Source: Streptomyces xiaopingdaonensis
GTDB lineage: Bacteria; Actinomycetota; Actinomycetes; Streptomycetales; Streptomycetaceae
Length of the DNA stretch: 60,884 bases
Assembly (NCBI RefSeq): GCF_000262345.1
Contig: NZ_AJTQ01000335.1
Location: forward strand, 1-60,884
Direction: 5' to 3'
Part shown: in pieces, positions 10,087-18,365 of the stretch
How the letters are laid out: each line of letters opens with the position of its first letter
How positions within the stretch are numbered: position 1 is the first letter of the stretch
Notes under the pieces: generated by a model
What the model was told of the DNA's origin: nothing
What the model saw: the letters and a program-made list of their open reading frames with translations, nothing else
Databases searched by the model: none
Position numbers and translations under genes: made by a program

Positions 10087-10344
10087 ATGAAGTCGTGGCG
10101 TTCCCGCGCCCGCGTCGGCATTGTCGCCGGCGTCGCAGCGGTCACCCTGCCGATGGCCGCAGCCACCGCTGTTGCCGAAGCCCCGCCCGGCGACGGCTGG
10201 GGCGAGCCGCAGGGACAGCTCACCTACGACTCCAAGAAGGCGTGCGAGGACTCGGAGAAGGACCCCGCCGCACAGCTGGGTTACGACGAGGTGTGGTGCG
10301 ACGGGCCCGGCGGTAGGGGCTCGTACAAGGTCTACTACCGCTGA
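10087..10344 (+). CDS. Small secreted peptide, two cysteines
   Basis: An 85-residue protein from the ATG at 10087 behind AAGGAGAGTTC. Residues 1-31 are a Sec signal peptide (RARVGIVAGVAAVTLPMAAA, then an AxA-type site). The mature part of about 54 residues has two cysteines (KKACEDSEKD and EVWCDGPGG) that could form one disulfide. It stands alone, with a strong terminator 20 bases downstream. It resembles the many small exported Streptomyces proteins of unknown role. Confidence 0.75.
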   Translation: MKSWRSRARVGIVAGVAAVTLPMAAATAVAEAPPGDGWGEPQGQLTYDSKKACEDSEKDPAAQLGYDEVWCDGPGGRGSYKVYYR

Positions 10345-10363
10345 TCCCCGACGCGTGACCCGG

Positions 10364-10400
10364 GTCGGCCCTCCTGGCGTACAGCGCCGGGAGGGCCGAC
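10364..10400 (+). terminator. Strong hairpin terminator
   Basis: GTCGGCCCTCC (10364-10374) pairs perfectly with GGAGGGCCGAC (10390-10400), and a short GGCG/CGCC helix is possible inside the loop. It starts 20 bases after the small secreted peptide gene. Confidence 0.8.
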
Positions 10401-10862
10401 CTGTGCCGTACGTGCCCGACTGCCGCAGGCGGCAGCTGTGTTGAAGGCCCCACGACGGCCGCGCACCCGAAAGCCGCCCACTGCGCGCGGCACAGCCCCC
10501 CCGGGAACGCGGCCCGGTCAGACGGCAGGAGTAGTCGCGTCGACGGCCGCGGGGGACGTTCATCGCCATGATGGCCCTGGCCCTGGCCCTGGCCCTGGCC
10601 CTGGCCCTGGCCCTCTGCATGATCGCGTCGCTTGTCCAGCAGGTCTCATCGTCGAACTTCCGGTGCTCGAGTAAGGCGCCCGTCAGCCTTGGACCCGCGT
10701 GATCACCAACGCCATGAACCAGTTCCAAGTCCTCCCCAACCCCGACTGACCAGCCGACCCGACCATTCCGCCAACCCGCACCACCACCCAGGAACTGAAG
10801 CTTCCCCTCAATCATGGACACCTGGAGACTGGGGCTTGAGGTTCCAGAGGAAGTAGCGCCAG
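10401..10862. other. Intergenic region with hexamer repeat
   Basis: No supported gene. The stretch holds the (GGCCCT)7 microsatellite and lower-GC sequence leading into the IS3 remnant. It looks like a recombination-prone boundary between core genes and the accessory cluster. Confidence 0.4.
10573..10614. repeat. (GGCCCT)7 tandem hexamer
   Basis: Seven perfect copies of GGCCCT in 42 bases. In frame they would read as alternating Ala-Leu or, on the other strand, Arg-Ala, but no gene spans them. Copy number should vary between strains by slippage. Confidence 0.95.
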
Positions 10863-11290
10863 GTGGGAAGCAAGTACGCGAAGCGGTGCACCGAAGAGTT
10901 CGACCGCCTTCTTCGTGAAGGAGAACGACCGGTGAGCGAGCTGACCGGTTGATCCATGCTGAGAAGGCCAACTACTCGCTCGTTGTGCTGTGCCGAGTGC
11001 TGCACGTCGCCCGCTCCTCCTACTACGCCTGGCACCAGGGCGAGGCCGCCCGCCAGGCCCGGCAGGCCGCCGACGACGCGCTCGCGCACGAGATTACGGT
11101 GCTGCACATCGCCTCCCGCCGCACCTACGGTGTCCCGCGCATCCACGCCGAACTGCGGCGTCCGGGACGGCGGGTGAACCGCAAACGCATCGCCCGCGTG
11201 ATGCGCGAGCGCGACATCCGAGGCGTCACCCGCCGCAAGCGGTGTTCTCTGACCCGGCCGGACAAGAAAGCGAAGCCGGGCATAACCGAC
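10863..11290 (+). pseudogene. Decayed IS3-family element (orfA and orfB remnants)
   Basis: A 29-codon orfA remnant (10863-10952, VGSKYAKRCTEEFDR then LLREGER) keeps only the start of an IS3 OrfA and then shifts to unrelated tail sequence, as if an internal piece was deleted. It overlaps an orfB remnant (from TTG 10949) with the typical IHAEKANYSLVVLCRVL, SYYAWHQG and YGVPRIHAELR segments of the HTH_21 region. The similarity ends near KKAKPG, before the DDE catalytic domain. The element cannot transpose by itself. No inverted terminal repeats were recognised. Confidence 0.85.
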
Positions 11291-11404
11291 GAGTCACCAG
11301 GATCACGGGGAAACTTCAGTACCGGCTCGCCCCACTGCGACACACACCGCACGACTTCCGTCGGCTTGTCTCTGCTTGGTTCCCGTGTGGCGCTTGGCTC
11401 CGTC

Positions 11405-11833
11405 TCACGGACCTGCGGTCGGTCCGAGGGCTTTCCCCAGCAGACTCACCAGGTTGAGCAGGTCGTCGGTGTCCAGTCGGGCGAAGGGGCTCGACGCCAG
11501 GGTTGCCTCGATCACCGCGGTTCGTGTCCGTCGGCCGTCCTCCGTGAGCGCTACGACGCGTGAACGGCGGTCGGTGGGGTCGGCGAAACGCTCGACGAGT
11601 CCCCGACCGGTGAGCTGATTCATGACGAAGCTGAGGTTGGGCGCGTTGCAGTGCAGCCGGCCGGCCAATTCCTTCATCGACGGCGGCGCCTCGGCCGGGT
11701 CGATCATCCAGAGTGCCTGAGCATTTGCGCGCGTCAGACCGTGTTCGGCCAGGACGCTCTCGATCCGGTCGCCGGTCTGCATGAAGATCTCGTGGTTCGT
11801 CACCACCGCTGCCTCAAGGATGCTTCGCTTCAT
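11405..11833 (-). CDS. MarR-family transcriptional regulator
   Basis: A 142-residue winged-helix protein starting at the ATG at 11833. The recognition region is MKELAGRLHCNAPNLSFVMNQL, followed by the wing ERFADPTDRRSRVVALTEDG with the conserved DxRxxxxxLT core. It diverges from an SDR gene. Two identical 13-bp palindromes lie just upstream of its start and are the likely operators. By family behaviour it should repress itself and the SDR and release DNA on binding a small aromatic or similar ligand. Confidence 0.9.
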   Translation of the reverse strand: MKRSILEAAVVTNHEIFMQTGDRIESVLAEHGLTRANAQALWMIDPAEAPPSMKELAGRLHCNAPNLSFVMNQLTGRGLVERFADPTDRRSRVVALTEDGRRTRTAVIEATLASSPFARLDTDDLLNLVSLLGKALGPTAGP

Positions 11834-11853
11834 GGCTTCATCCTAGCCTTTTG

Positions 11854-11892
11854 CTTCGAGTCTCGAAGTGTTACTTTGTTCGAGTCTCGAAG
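11854..11892. promoter_or_regulatory. Twin palindromic operators of the MarR regulator
   Basis: TTCGAGTCTCGAA occurs at 11855-11867 and again at 11879-11891, centres 24 bases apart. The first extends to the 15-bp CTTCGAGTCTCGAAG. Each is a perfect palindrome around a central T. They lie 20-60 bases before the marR start, in the divergent promoter region shared with the SDR gene. Confidence 0.85.
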
Positions 11893-12018
11893 CAACTGCT
11901 TCTCGCTCCGCTGCCGACCCGAGACGTCGCCGGATCGGGACGCTCCGCACGTCCAGTCCTTCCCGCGGCCCGTCCGCTCCGACGCGCCGTCGCCCAGCCG
12001 AACAGGAAGCACTCACTC

Positions 12019-12840
12019 ATGCACGACTACACGAACACCACCGCCGTGGTCACCGGCGCCTCGAAGGGGCTGGGCGAGGCTTACGCGCGGGAACTCGCCT
12101 CCCGCGGCGCGCACCTCGTCCTTGTCGCCCGCTCGGCCGACGCACTGCACACCCTTGCCGAGCAGATCCGGACGGCGCATTCCGTCCGAGTCGATGTGAT
12201 CGTCGCGGACCTGTCCGACCGGCGGTCCCCGCGGACGGTGGTCGACACCGTCGAGAAACTTGGTCTGGAAGTAGACCTCCTGGTCAACAACGCCGGGATG
12301 GGGTCGGTGGGACCCTTCCTCGGCCGTCCCCTCGAACCCAACCTCCGGTCCGTCGACGTGAACGTCACCGCGCTGATCGGCCTGGTCCACCTCCTGGGCG
12401 CCGGCATGGTCGAACGCGGCCGCGGCGGCATCGTCAACGTCGCCTCCACCGCCGCCTTCCAACCCATGCCGTACCAGGCCAGTTACGCCGCCACCAAAGC
12501 ATTCGTGCTCTCGTTCACCGAGGCGCTCGCCGAGGAGGTCCGCAATACCGGCGTACGTGTGATGGCGGCCCACCCGGGAGCCACCGATACCGGATTCTTC
12601 GACCGGACAACCGCGTCCATGGACCCGAAGACCACGGACACCTCCGCCGACGTCGCTGCCAGAACACTCGACGACTTCTCGCGCGGCCGGTCCATCTCCT
12701 TTCCCGGACGCACCTCCACCCGCGCCGGAACCTGGGCGCCGCGCCTGCTCCCCCGGACCACGGTCGCCCGCATCACCGGCAACCTCAACCGCAAGGCCGG
12801 ATTCGACGACGTCAGCGACCTCGACCCCGCCGCCTCGTGA
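12019..12840 (+). CDS. Short-chain dehydrogenase/reductase
   Basis: A 273-residue NAD(P)-dependent oxidoreductase. The cofactor motif TGASKGLG is near residue 12, NNAGMG near 91, and the catalytic YAATK near 158. A C-terminal extension (ISFPGRTSTRAGTWAPRLLP) matches SDRs that act on lipophilic substrates. Start at the ATG at 12019, after CAGGAAGC. It is divergent from marR and probably controlled by it, which suggests detoxification or modification of the MarR ligand. The substrate is unknown. Confidence 0.88.
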   Translation: MHDYTNTTAVVTGASKGLGEAYARELASRGAHLVLVARSADALHTLAEQIRTAHSVRVDVIVADLSDRRSPRTVVDTVEKLGLEVDLLVNNAGMGSVGPFLGRPLEPNLRSVDVNVTALIGLVHLLGAGMVERGRGGIVNVASTAAFQPMPYQASYAATKAFVLSFTEALAEEVRNTGVRVMAAHPGATDTGFFDRTTASMDPKTTDTSADVAARTLDDFSRGRSISFPGRTSTRAGTWAPRLLPRTTVARITGNLNRKAGFDDVSDLDPAAS

Positions 12841-13297
12841 CGCCGGAACCCGCGGCGCGAAGACGAACAACGGCACCGACAGCCCTACCGAGGCCGCCCA
12901 GCGCGGGTACCGGCTGCATGCCGACAGCGCACCCGAAAGCCGCGTCTCCGATTCCGACCGAAGTCGACGGAGTCGGGGGTCCGCTCACCGCGCGAAAATA
13001 CACCGGCCGACCGGTATGTGTTGACGTCCCGACGGGTCGGTTTCTACGCTGTGGAGCCGTCACGCCTGCTCCAACTCGACTACAGTGACCGGGAGTCGGT
13101 CGACGAGAAGGCAACGAGGGGCCTCGCCTCTTCCTGCATGGGTACCGCCGGACCACCGGCGGACGGACACCGAAACGTGCGGTCACCTGCCGAGCCGACC
13201 GGTTGAACGGGCGGTGCCACTCTCAGCGGCCGAGAGCGCTCGTCGAGGGGGAGGTATCGGCTCCAGCCGCCGTCATGTGCGCAAAGGAAGCGACGAC
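12841..13297. other. Intergenic region with promoter and receptor-type operator
   Basis: About 460 bases ahead of the second SDR. No convincing gene is seen. It contains the ACCGGCCGACCGGT element and a good promoter about 250 bases before the SDR start, leaving an unusually long leader. Confidence 0.5.
12998..13050 (+). promoter_or_regulatory. Promoter with GBL-receptor-type operator (site A)
   Basis: ACCGGCCGACCGGT at 13002-13015 lies in an imperfect 22-bp dyad flanked by AT-rich arms. It ends 6 bases before a -35-like TTGACG (13021-13026). An 18-base spacer leads to TACGCT (13045-13050). The core resembles gamma-butyrolactone autoregulatory elements and recurs near the afsA-like, tetR-like and ompR-like genes of this window. 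Receptor binding here should block RNA polymerase. Confidence 0.65.
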
Positions 13298-14062
13298 ATG
13301 GGTGCTTTGAGCGGCAAGACAGCACTCGTCACCGGAGGAAGCCGCGGCATCGGCCGAGGCATCGCATGCAAGCTGGCCGGCGAAGGAGCCCTGGTCGGGG
13401 TGCACTTCGGGAACGACGAGGCAGCCGCGCGCGAAACCACGGCCCACATCCGCGAGGCGCAGGGGCGTGCCTTCGCCATCCGCGCCACCTTCGGAACTCC
13501 GGACGACGTGGAGACCCTCTACACGAAGTTCGACGAGGGAATCGGCGAGGCAGGAGAGAGTCCCGGATTCGACATCCTCGTCAACAACGCGGCGGTAAGC
13601 GGGTCGTCACGGATAGACGAGGTCACGCCCGAGCTGTTCGACCGGCTTTTCACGGTCAATGTCCGGACGCTGTTGTTCGTCGTGCAGCAGGGGCTCGAAC
13701 GGATGCGTGACGGCGGCCGGATCATCAACGTCTCGTCGGCGGCCACCAGGATCGCCTATCCCGAATCCGTCGTGTACGCGATGAGCAAGGGCGCTTTGAA
13801 CACCTTCACGCTGGCTCTCGCCAAGGAGCTCGGGCCCCGCGGGATCACCGTGAACGCCGTGGCGCCCGGCTTCGTGGAGACCGATATGAACGCGTCGAAG
13901 CGCACGACGGACCAGGAGAGCGACGCGCTCGCCTCCTGGTCCGTCTTCGGCCGCCTCGGACAACCGGGCGACGTGGCCGAGATCGTGGCCTTCCTCGCCT
14001 CCGGCGCTTCGGGGTGGATCACCGGGCAGTGCATCGACGCGTCGGGCGGCTCGAGGCTGTGA
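13298..14062 (+). CDS. Short-chain dehydrogenase, FabG-like
   Basis: A 254-residue classical SDR starting at the ATG at 13298 behind AAAGGAAG. TGGSRGIG (residue 12), NNAAVSG (about 100) and the catalytic YAMSK (about 162) are present, as is the C-terminal GWITGQCIDASGG typical of FabG-type reductases. Its promoter has a GBL-receptor-type operator. One possible role is the ketoreduction step of the signalling butyrolactone, as BarS1-type SDRs do, but tailoring of the cluster product is equally possible. Confidence 0.88.
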   Translation: MGALSGKTALVTGGSRGIGRGIACKLAGEGALVGVHFGNDEAAARETTAHIREAQGRAFAIRATFGTPDDVETLYTKFDEGIGEAGESPGFDILVNNAAVSGSSRIDEVTPELFDRLFTVNVRTLLFVVQQGLERMRDGGRIINVSSAATRIAYPESVVYAMSKGALNTFTLALAKELGPRGITVNAVAPGFVETDMNASKRTTDQESDALASWSVFGRLGQPGDVAEIVAFLASGASGWITGQCIDASGGSRL

Positions 14063-14117
14063 GGAGGAGCTGCCTCCACGCCCGCTGCACGACGTCCGCT
14101 CCTTTGCCGATGCGTGC

Positions 14118-14909
14118 TCAGCGGGAGGAACGCTGCGCCGCAACGATCTGCTCCGTACTGGGGTCGGGGGCGCCCCGCCCGGCGAGCCAGGCCGCGACGG
14201 ACGGGAACTGCACCGCCAGGGCGCAGCGCACCCGCAGCCCCAGCGGCGCGACGTTGATCTCGGCACGGTTCTCCGCGACGGCCCGCAGCACCGCCGACGC
14301 CACCTGGTCCGGTGTGACAGGACGCGCCCCCCGCGGCAGCGGCGCTCCGGTCCTGGCGAACATGCCCGCCCCTCCGACGAAGCCCGGCTGGGTCAGCGAG
14401 ACTCCGACGCCGGCCGCGCCCAAGTCGAGGCGCAGAGCATGTGCGAAACCGCGCAAGCCGAACTTGGTGGCGGTGTACAGGGACGAGTACGGAGTCGCCG
14501 CCTTCCCCGACATCGAGCCCACGAAGGCGAGGTGCCCCCGCCCGGCGTCGACCATCGCCGGAGCGAGCAGCCGGGCGAGCAGGACCGCGGAGCCCAGGTT
14601 GACCTCCAGAGCCCGAGCGACCTGCTCGGGAGCGTATTCGAGCAGGTCGCCGCTGGCGGGCAGGGCCGCGTTCGCGAGCAGGACGCGGACGTCCGGGCAG
14701 CGCTCGGCGAGCTCCGCGACCTGCTGTGGATCGCTGACGTCGGCGGGAATCCAGCGGGCGCCGAGTTCCTCGGCGAGTTCGCGGAGCGCGTCCGCGTCGC
14801 GCCCCGTCACGATCAGGTCGGCTCCTGCCTCGGTGACGCGACGGGCGAGCACCCTTCCGACGCCTCCCGTGGCGCCGGTGAGCAGGACGGTCTCTCCAGC
14901 GATCTGCAT
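14118..14909 (-). CDS. Short-chain dehydrogenase/reductase
   Basis: A 263-residue SDR from the ATG at 14909, with GAGGAG 8 bases upstream. Motifs: TGATGGVG near residue 10, ANAALP near 82, and YTATK near 148. The C-terminal region (AINVAPLGLRVRC-like) is as in SDRs acting on fatty or ring substrates. It is the last gene of a leftward five-gene set (PhyH, deacetylase, flavin oxidase, aldo/keto reductase, this gene). The gap to the reductase upstream is only 66 bases. Probably a tailoring oxidoreductase. Confidence 0.87.
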   Translation of the reverse strand: MQIAGETVLLTGATGGVGRVLARRVTEAGADLIVTGRDADALRELAEELGARWIPADVSDPQQVAELAERCPDVRVLLANAALPASGDLLEYAPEQVARALEVNLGSAVLLARLLAPAMVDAGRGHLAFVGSMSGKAATPYSSLYTATKFGLRGFAHALRLDLGAAGVGVSLTQPGFVGGAGMFARTGAPLPRGARPVTPDQVASAVLRAVAENRAEINVAPLGLRVRCALAVQFPSVAAWLAGRGAPDPSTEQIVAAQRSSR

Positions 14910-14975
14910 GCTTCGTCTCCTCGGTGTAAGGGAGCGCACCCGGACGCAGCCCTCGGCGGTGTCAGGGCGGGCGGG

Positions 14976-15968
14976 TCACCACCTGTGGTGCACCTGGGGG
15001 CGAATCCGGCGGTCGTAGAGCTCCCGCAGCGAGTCGAGGACGGCGTCCGGCAGCGGCCCCATCGACCCGACCGCTGCATTCGCGCGCGCCTGCGCCACCG
15101 AGGTAGCGCCCGGGATCACCGTGGTGACCCCCTGCTGCTCGGTGATCCACCGCAGTGCGGCCTGGGCCGGCGCCATGTCCGGCGGCACGAGCGCGGCGAA
15201 CTCGGCTGCGGCCGCGACGCCCGTGGTGTAGTCGACGCCGGAGAAGGTTTCGCCGACGTCGAACTGCTCGCCGTTCCGGTTGAAGGCGCGGTGGTCGTCG
15301 TCGGCGAAGACCGTGTCCGTGCGGAACTTCCCCGACAGCAGACCCGAGGCGAGCGGGACCCGGGCGATGACTCCGACTCCCGCCGCCTGCGCGGCAGGCA
15401 GCACTCGCTCCAGGGGCTTGCGTCGGAAGAGGTTCAGGATGATCTGGAGTGACGCGACGTTCTCCCGGTCGAGCGCGGTGAGGGCCTGCGCGCAGGTCTC
15501 CACGCTGACGCCGTAGGCAGCGACCCGGCCTTCGTCGACCAGGGTGTCGAGGGCGTCGTACACGGCGTCGGAGGCGAAAACGGCCTCCGGCGGAGTGTGC
15601 AACTGCACCAGGTCGAGGGTGTCGACGCCGAGGTTGGCCCGGGAACGGTCCGCCCACGCGCGGAAGTTGTCGAGGGTGAAGGCACCGAGCTCCTGTGCCG
15701 CACGGCGCCCGAACTTGGTGGCGACCATGGGCCGCTCACCGGGCGAAGTGGTGAACTCCCTGAGGAAACGGCCGATCAACTGCTCGCTGCGCCCGTCCCC
15801 GTAGACATCGGCGGTGTCGAAGAAGTCGACACCGGATTCCACGGAAGCGTCGAGGACGGCGCGGACGTCGTGCTCCTCGACGTGGTGCCATCCACCGCCG
15901 AACTGCCAAGTACCCAGGCCGACTACGGAGATTTTCCGTCCGCTCTTGGTCAGCAGTCGTCTCTCCAC
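14976..15968 (-). CDS. Aldo/keto reductase
   Basis: A 330-residue (beta/alpha)8 NADPH-dependent reductase. The family tetrad is visible: Asp and Tyr in DFFDTADVYGDG, Lys in VATKFGRR, and His in DLVQLHTPP. GLGTWQFGGGW marks the N-terminal strand. The C-terminus has VIPGATSVAQARANA, which binds the cofactor phosphate. It lies between a flavin oxidase and an SDR in the same leftward set, consistent with redox editing of a sugar- or polyol-like group. Confidence 0.92.
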   Translation of the reverse strand: MERRLLTKSGRKISVVGLGTWQFGGGWHHVEEHDVRAVLDASVESGVDFFDTADVYGDGRSEQLIGRFLREFTTSPGERPMVATKFGRRAAQELGAFTLDNFRAWADRSRANLGVDTLDLVQLHTPPEAVFASDAVYDALDTLVDEGRVAAYGVSVETCAQALTALDRENVASLQIILNLFRRKPLERVLPAAQAAGVGVIARVPLASGLLSGKFRTDTVFADDDHRAFNRNGEQFDVGETFSGVDYTTGVAAAAEFAALVPPDMAPAQAALRWITEQQGVTTVIPGATSVAQARANAAVGSMGPLPDAVLDSLRELYDRRIRPQVHHRW

Positions 15969-16053
15969 GAAAGTGCCTCCTTGAACATGAGCGCCGCGCG
16001 ACGCCGACCTGACGTCGAGGCGGGGTTGGTGGGTCGCAAACGCATGAGTCGGG

Positions 16054-17310
16054 TCACGAGGGCTCGTCGGAGAGCACCTCGTCGACGAGCGGGCTGCTGA
16101 ACTTTCCCTCCGGGTCGCGCTTGCTCACCAGTTCGCGGAAATCCGAGGCCCGGCGGTAGCCGGCGCGAAGGCGGGGGCCGTCCATCGCGGTGAGCTTCGC
16201 CCAGTGCGGTCGCGCGCCGAGCGGTGCCAGCGCTCTCTCGACCGCGTCGAGCACCGGGGGCAGGCGGCCGATGTCCTTCGTCCAGGTGAAATGGAAGGTC
16301 ACGGAGTCCTGTTCGAACGCCGGGCTCAGCCACAGTCCGTCTCCCCGGACCGTGCGCACCTCGCCGACCTGGAGAACCGGGGCCAGGAGCGGGCACAGCT
16401 CGCGGAGAGCCGCGAACGCCGCGGGCGCGGCGGCGCGCGGCACGAAGTACTCCGACTGCAACTCGCCACCGACCCCGCCCGTGGTGCCGGCCCGGACATG
16501 CGGCAGCCGCTCGTTCCACGGTCCCGGAACGCCTGACTGATCGGTGCACGGACTCGGGTCGGCCCCTGGCACCGGGCTCGTCGGACGGTCGGCGGGGACT
16601 CCGAGCCGTAGTCCCGGGCCGGGCCGGTCGACGCGCTGCTTGAGCCAGACGACCGCCTCGTCCGCCCACGTCGTGAAGAGACTGACGCTGTATGCGGCCC
16701 CGAAGACCGCAGCCAGCCCGTCCGCCGCCTGCACCTCGTCCAACGGCACCCGTATGCGCACCGACTGGGCCACCTCGTAGGCGGGTTCGATCCGCAGGGT
16801 CAGCCGGGAGACCACCCCCAGCGCACCGAGCGCGACCACGCCGCCGGCGAAGGTGTCCTGATCGACCTCGCTGCTCTGCTCGACGAAGTCGCCCTCGGGG
16901 CCGATCAGTTGCATACCGGCCACGGCCGCTGCGAGGCCCTGCTGGGTGTCTCCCGAGCCGTGGGTCCCGGTGGCGCAGGCGCCGGCAACCGTGATGTCGG
17001 AGAGCGACGCCAGGTTCGCCAGCGCATAGCCCGCCCGTTGCAACGCGGCGGCCACGTCGGTGTACCGCATGCCTGCGCTCACCGTCGCGGTCTGCGACCC
17101 GGCATCGATCTCCACGCTCGGAGGAAGCCGGTCCAGGGACACGAGCCTTCCCGATGTGGGGAGCAGCCCGGAGAAGGAGTGCCGAGCACCGAGTACCCGG
17201 ACGCGTGTGCTTTCCGCGACGATACGGCGCAGCTTGTCCACCGACTCGGGGCGCGCGAGGTACGGCGCACCGAGATCCAGGTTGCCCGCCCAGTTGCGCA
17301 GCCCGGTCAT
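16054..17310 (-). CDS. FAD-linked alditol-oxidase-like enzyme
   Basis: A 418-residue protein, the same length as Streptomyces AldO, and similar along its whole length. The N-terminus has NWAGNLDLGA, then RVLGARHSFSGL, whose His is the expected covalent FAD site. The C-terminus includes EVRTVRGDGLWLSP and LRAGYRRASDF. AldO-type enzymes oxidise a terminal hydroxyl of polyols such as xylitol or sorbitol with O2. The start overlaps the deacetylase stop by 4 bases, so the two are translationally coupled. The natural substrate here is probably a polyol or sugar-derived intermediate; this is inference. Confidence 0.85.
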   Translation of the reverse strand: MTGLRNWAGNLDLGAPYLARPESVDKLRRIVAESTRVRVLGARHSFSGLLPTSGRLVSLDRLPPSVEIDAGSQTATVSAGMRYTDVAAALQRAGYALANLASLSDITVAGACATGTHGSGDTQQGLAAAVAGMQLIGPEGDFVEQSSEVDQDTFAGGVVALGALGVVSRLTLRIEPAYEVAQSVRIRVPLDEVQAADGLAAVFGAAYSVSLFTTWADEAVVWLKQRVDRPGPGLRLGVPADRPTSPVPGADPSPCTDQSGVPGPWNERLPHVRAGTTGGVGGELQSEYFVPRAAAPAAFAALRELCPLLAPVLQVGEVRTVRGDGLWLSPAFEQDSVTFHFTWTKDIGRLPPVLDAVERALAPLGARPHWAKLTAMDGPRLRAGYRRASDFRELVSKRDPEGKFSSPLVDEVLSDEPS

Positions 17311-18353
17311 ACGGCACCCGCCGGGGACTGCGCCGCACCGTCGACCATCGCGTCGGCCCGTACGAAGGTGTAGCCGCGCGCCAACAGGCCCTCGATGAGC
17401 CGCGGTAGCGCAGCAACCGTCGGGGCGCGGTCGCCGCCGCCGTCGTGCAGCAGGACGACCGAACCCGGGCGGACCTCGGCCAGCACGTCCCGGGCGATGT
17501 CGTCCGCCGTACGCATCGCCCAGTCGTCCGGCGCCACGTCCCAGAGCACGGTGGTGACGCCGAACGCCGGCAGTCGGCTCAGCATTTCAGGGGTGCGCGC
17601 GCCGTAGGGCGGCCGGAAGAGCCGGGGAGCCCCACCCCCGCTCGCCTCGGCGACGGCCTCGGCGGTGCGCTCGATCTGCTCGGCCGCCTGCGCTCGGGAG
17701 AGCTCCGGCAAGAAGGGGTGCGACCAGGTGTGGTTGCCCAGGGCGTGACCCTGCTCCCGCATCCGCACCAGGTGCTCGGCGAAGCCCGCCGTGTGGATTC
17801 CGAGGCAGAAGAAGGTCGCCGGGATGCCGTACCGCCCCAGGATGTCGAGGATGTGGTCCGTGTACGGCGGTAGTGGACCGTCGTCGAAGGTGAGTGCCAC
17901 CTCGTGGCGGTCGCGCGGGCCGTGGCGGAGTAGCTGCCCGGCGGCCCTGAGTCGGCGGTCGGTGGTGGCCGACTCCGTTGTCTGGAGGGCCAGTTGGTCC
18001 TCGCGTCCGGTCTGCGTACCGCGGTGGCGCTCCAGGGGTACCAGGCCGTCGCCTCCGTCCAGGCCCGTCCGGGCCAGTACCTCCGCCGGGACCGAGCCGA
18101 AGAGCGGCCGCTCCGGCAGCAGCCGGGGGTCAGCGCGGTGGACGCGCAGCCCCGCGGCCATCAACCGGCCGTCGAGCGAGCCGTTGGTGCTCTCCACCAC
18201 GACCGGCGCGAGGTCCTCGTACTCCCGTAGCCGCGCGGCGATTTCGTCCACGTGGGGGGAGGTGAACCCGGTCCGCTGTACGCACCGGCCGTTCCGATCG
18301 ATCACCGCGAGACGGTAGCCGTCCGCGTGCCATGAGACTCCCGCATACACCAT
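17307..18353 (-). CDS. Polysaccharide deacetylase (NodB fold) with IS110-like N-terminal domain
   Basis: A 348-residue fusion. Residues 1 to about 120 resemble the RNase H-like N-terminal domain of IS110-type transposases ([19 protein letters not shown], then [19 protein letters not shown]). Residues 150-335 are a complete NodB domain: TFDDGP, the metal-binding HTWSHP, RPPYG, DVAPDDW and LLHDGG. NodB enzymes remove acyl groups from N-acetylated sugars. It lies 12 bases after phyH and overlaps the flavin oxidase. No signal peptide is seen, so a cytosolic small-molecule substrate is likely. Confidence 0.88.
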   Translation of the reverse strand: MVYAGVSWHADGYRLAVIDRNGRCVQRTGFTSPHVDEIAARLREYEDLAPVVVESTNGSLDGRLMAAGLRVHRADPRLLPERPLFGSVPAEVLARTGLDGGDGLVPLERHRGTQTGREDQLALQTTESATTDRRLRAAGQLLRHGPRDRHEVALTFDDGPLPPYTDHILDILGRYGIPATFFCLGIHTAGFAEHLVRMREQGHALGNHTWSHPFLPELSRAQAAEQIERTAEAVAEASGGGAPRLFRPPYGARTPEMLSRLPAFGVTTVLWDVAPDDWAMRTADDIARDVLAEVRPGSVVLLHDGGGDRAPTVAALPRLIEGLLARGYTFVRADAMVDGAAQSPAGAV

Positions 18354-18365
18354 CTGACCTCACTT

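Noticed and set aside
9943..10971. A long minus-strand frame containing an Arg-Ala repeat
   Set aside because: The repeat is the GGCCCT microsatellite read in one frame. No start signal or family feature was found.
10949..11563. A complete IS3 transposase gene
   Set aside because: Similarity ends before the DDE catalytic domain and the rest of the frame is unrelated, so it was called a pseudogene.
13190..13210. A further GBL-receptor-type site (GCCGACCGGTT)
   Set aside because: It matches only one half of the core and deviates at the last four positions.
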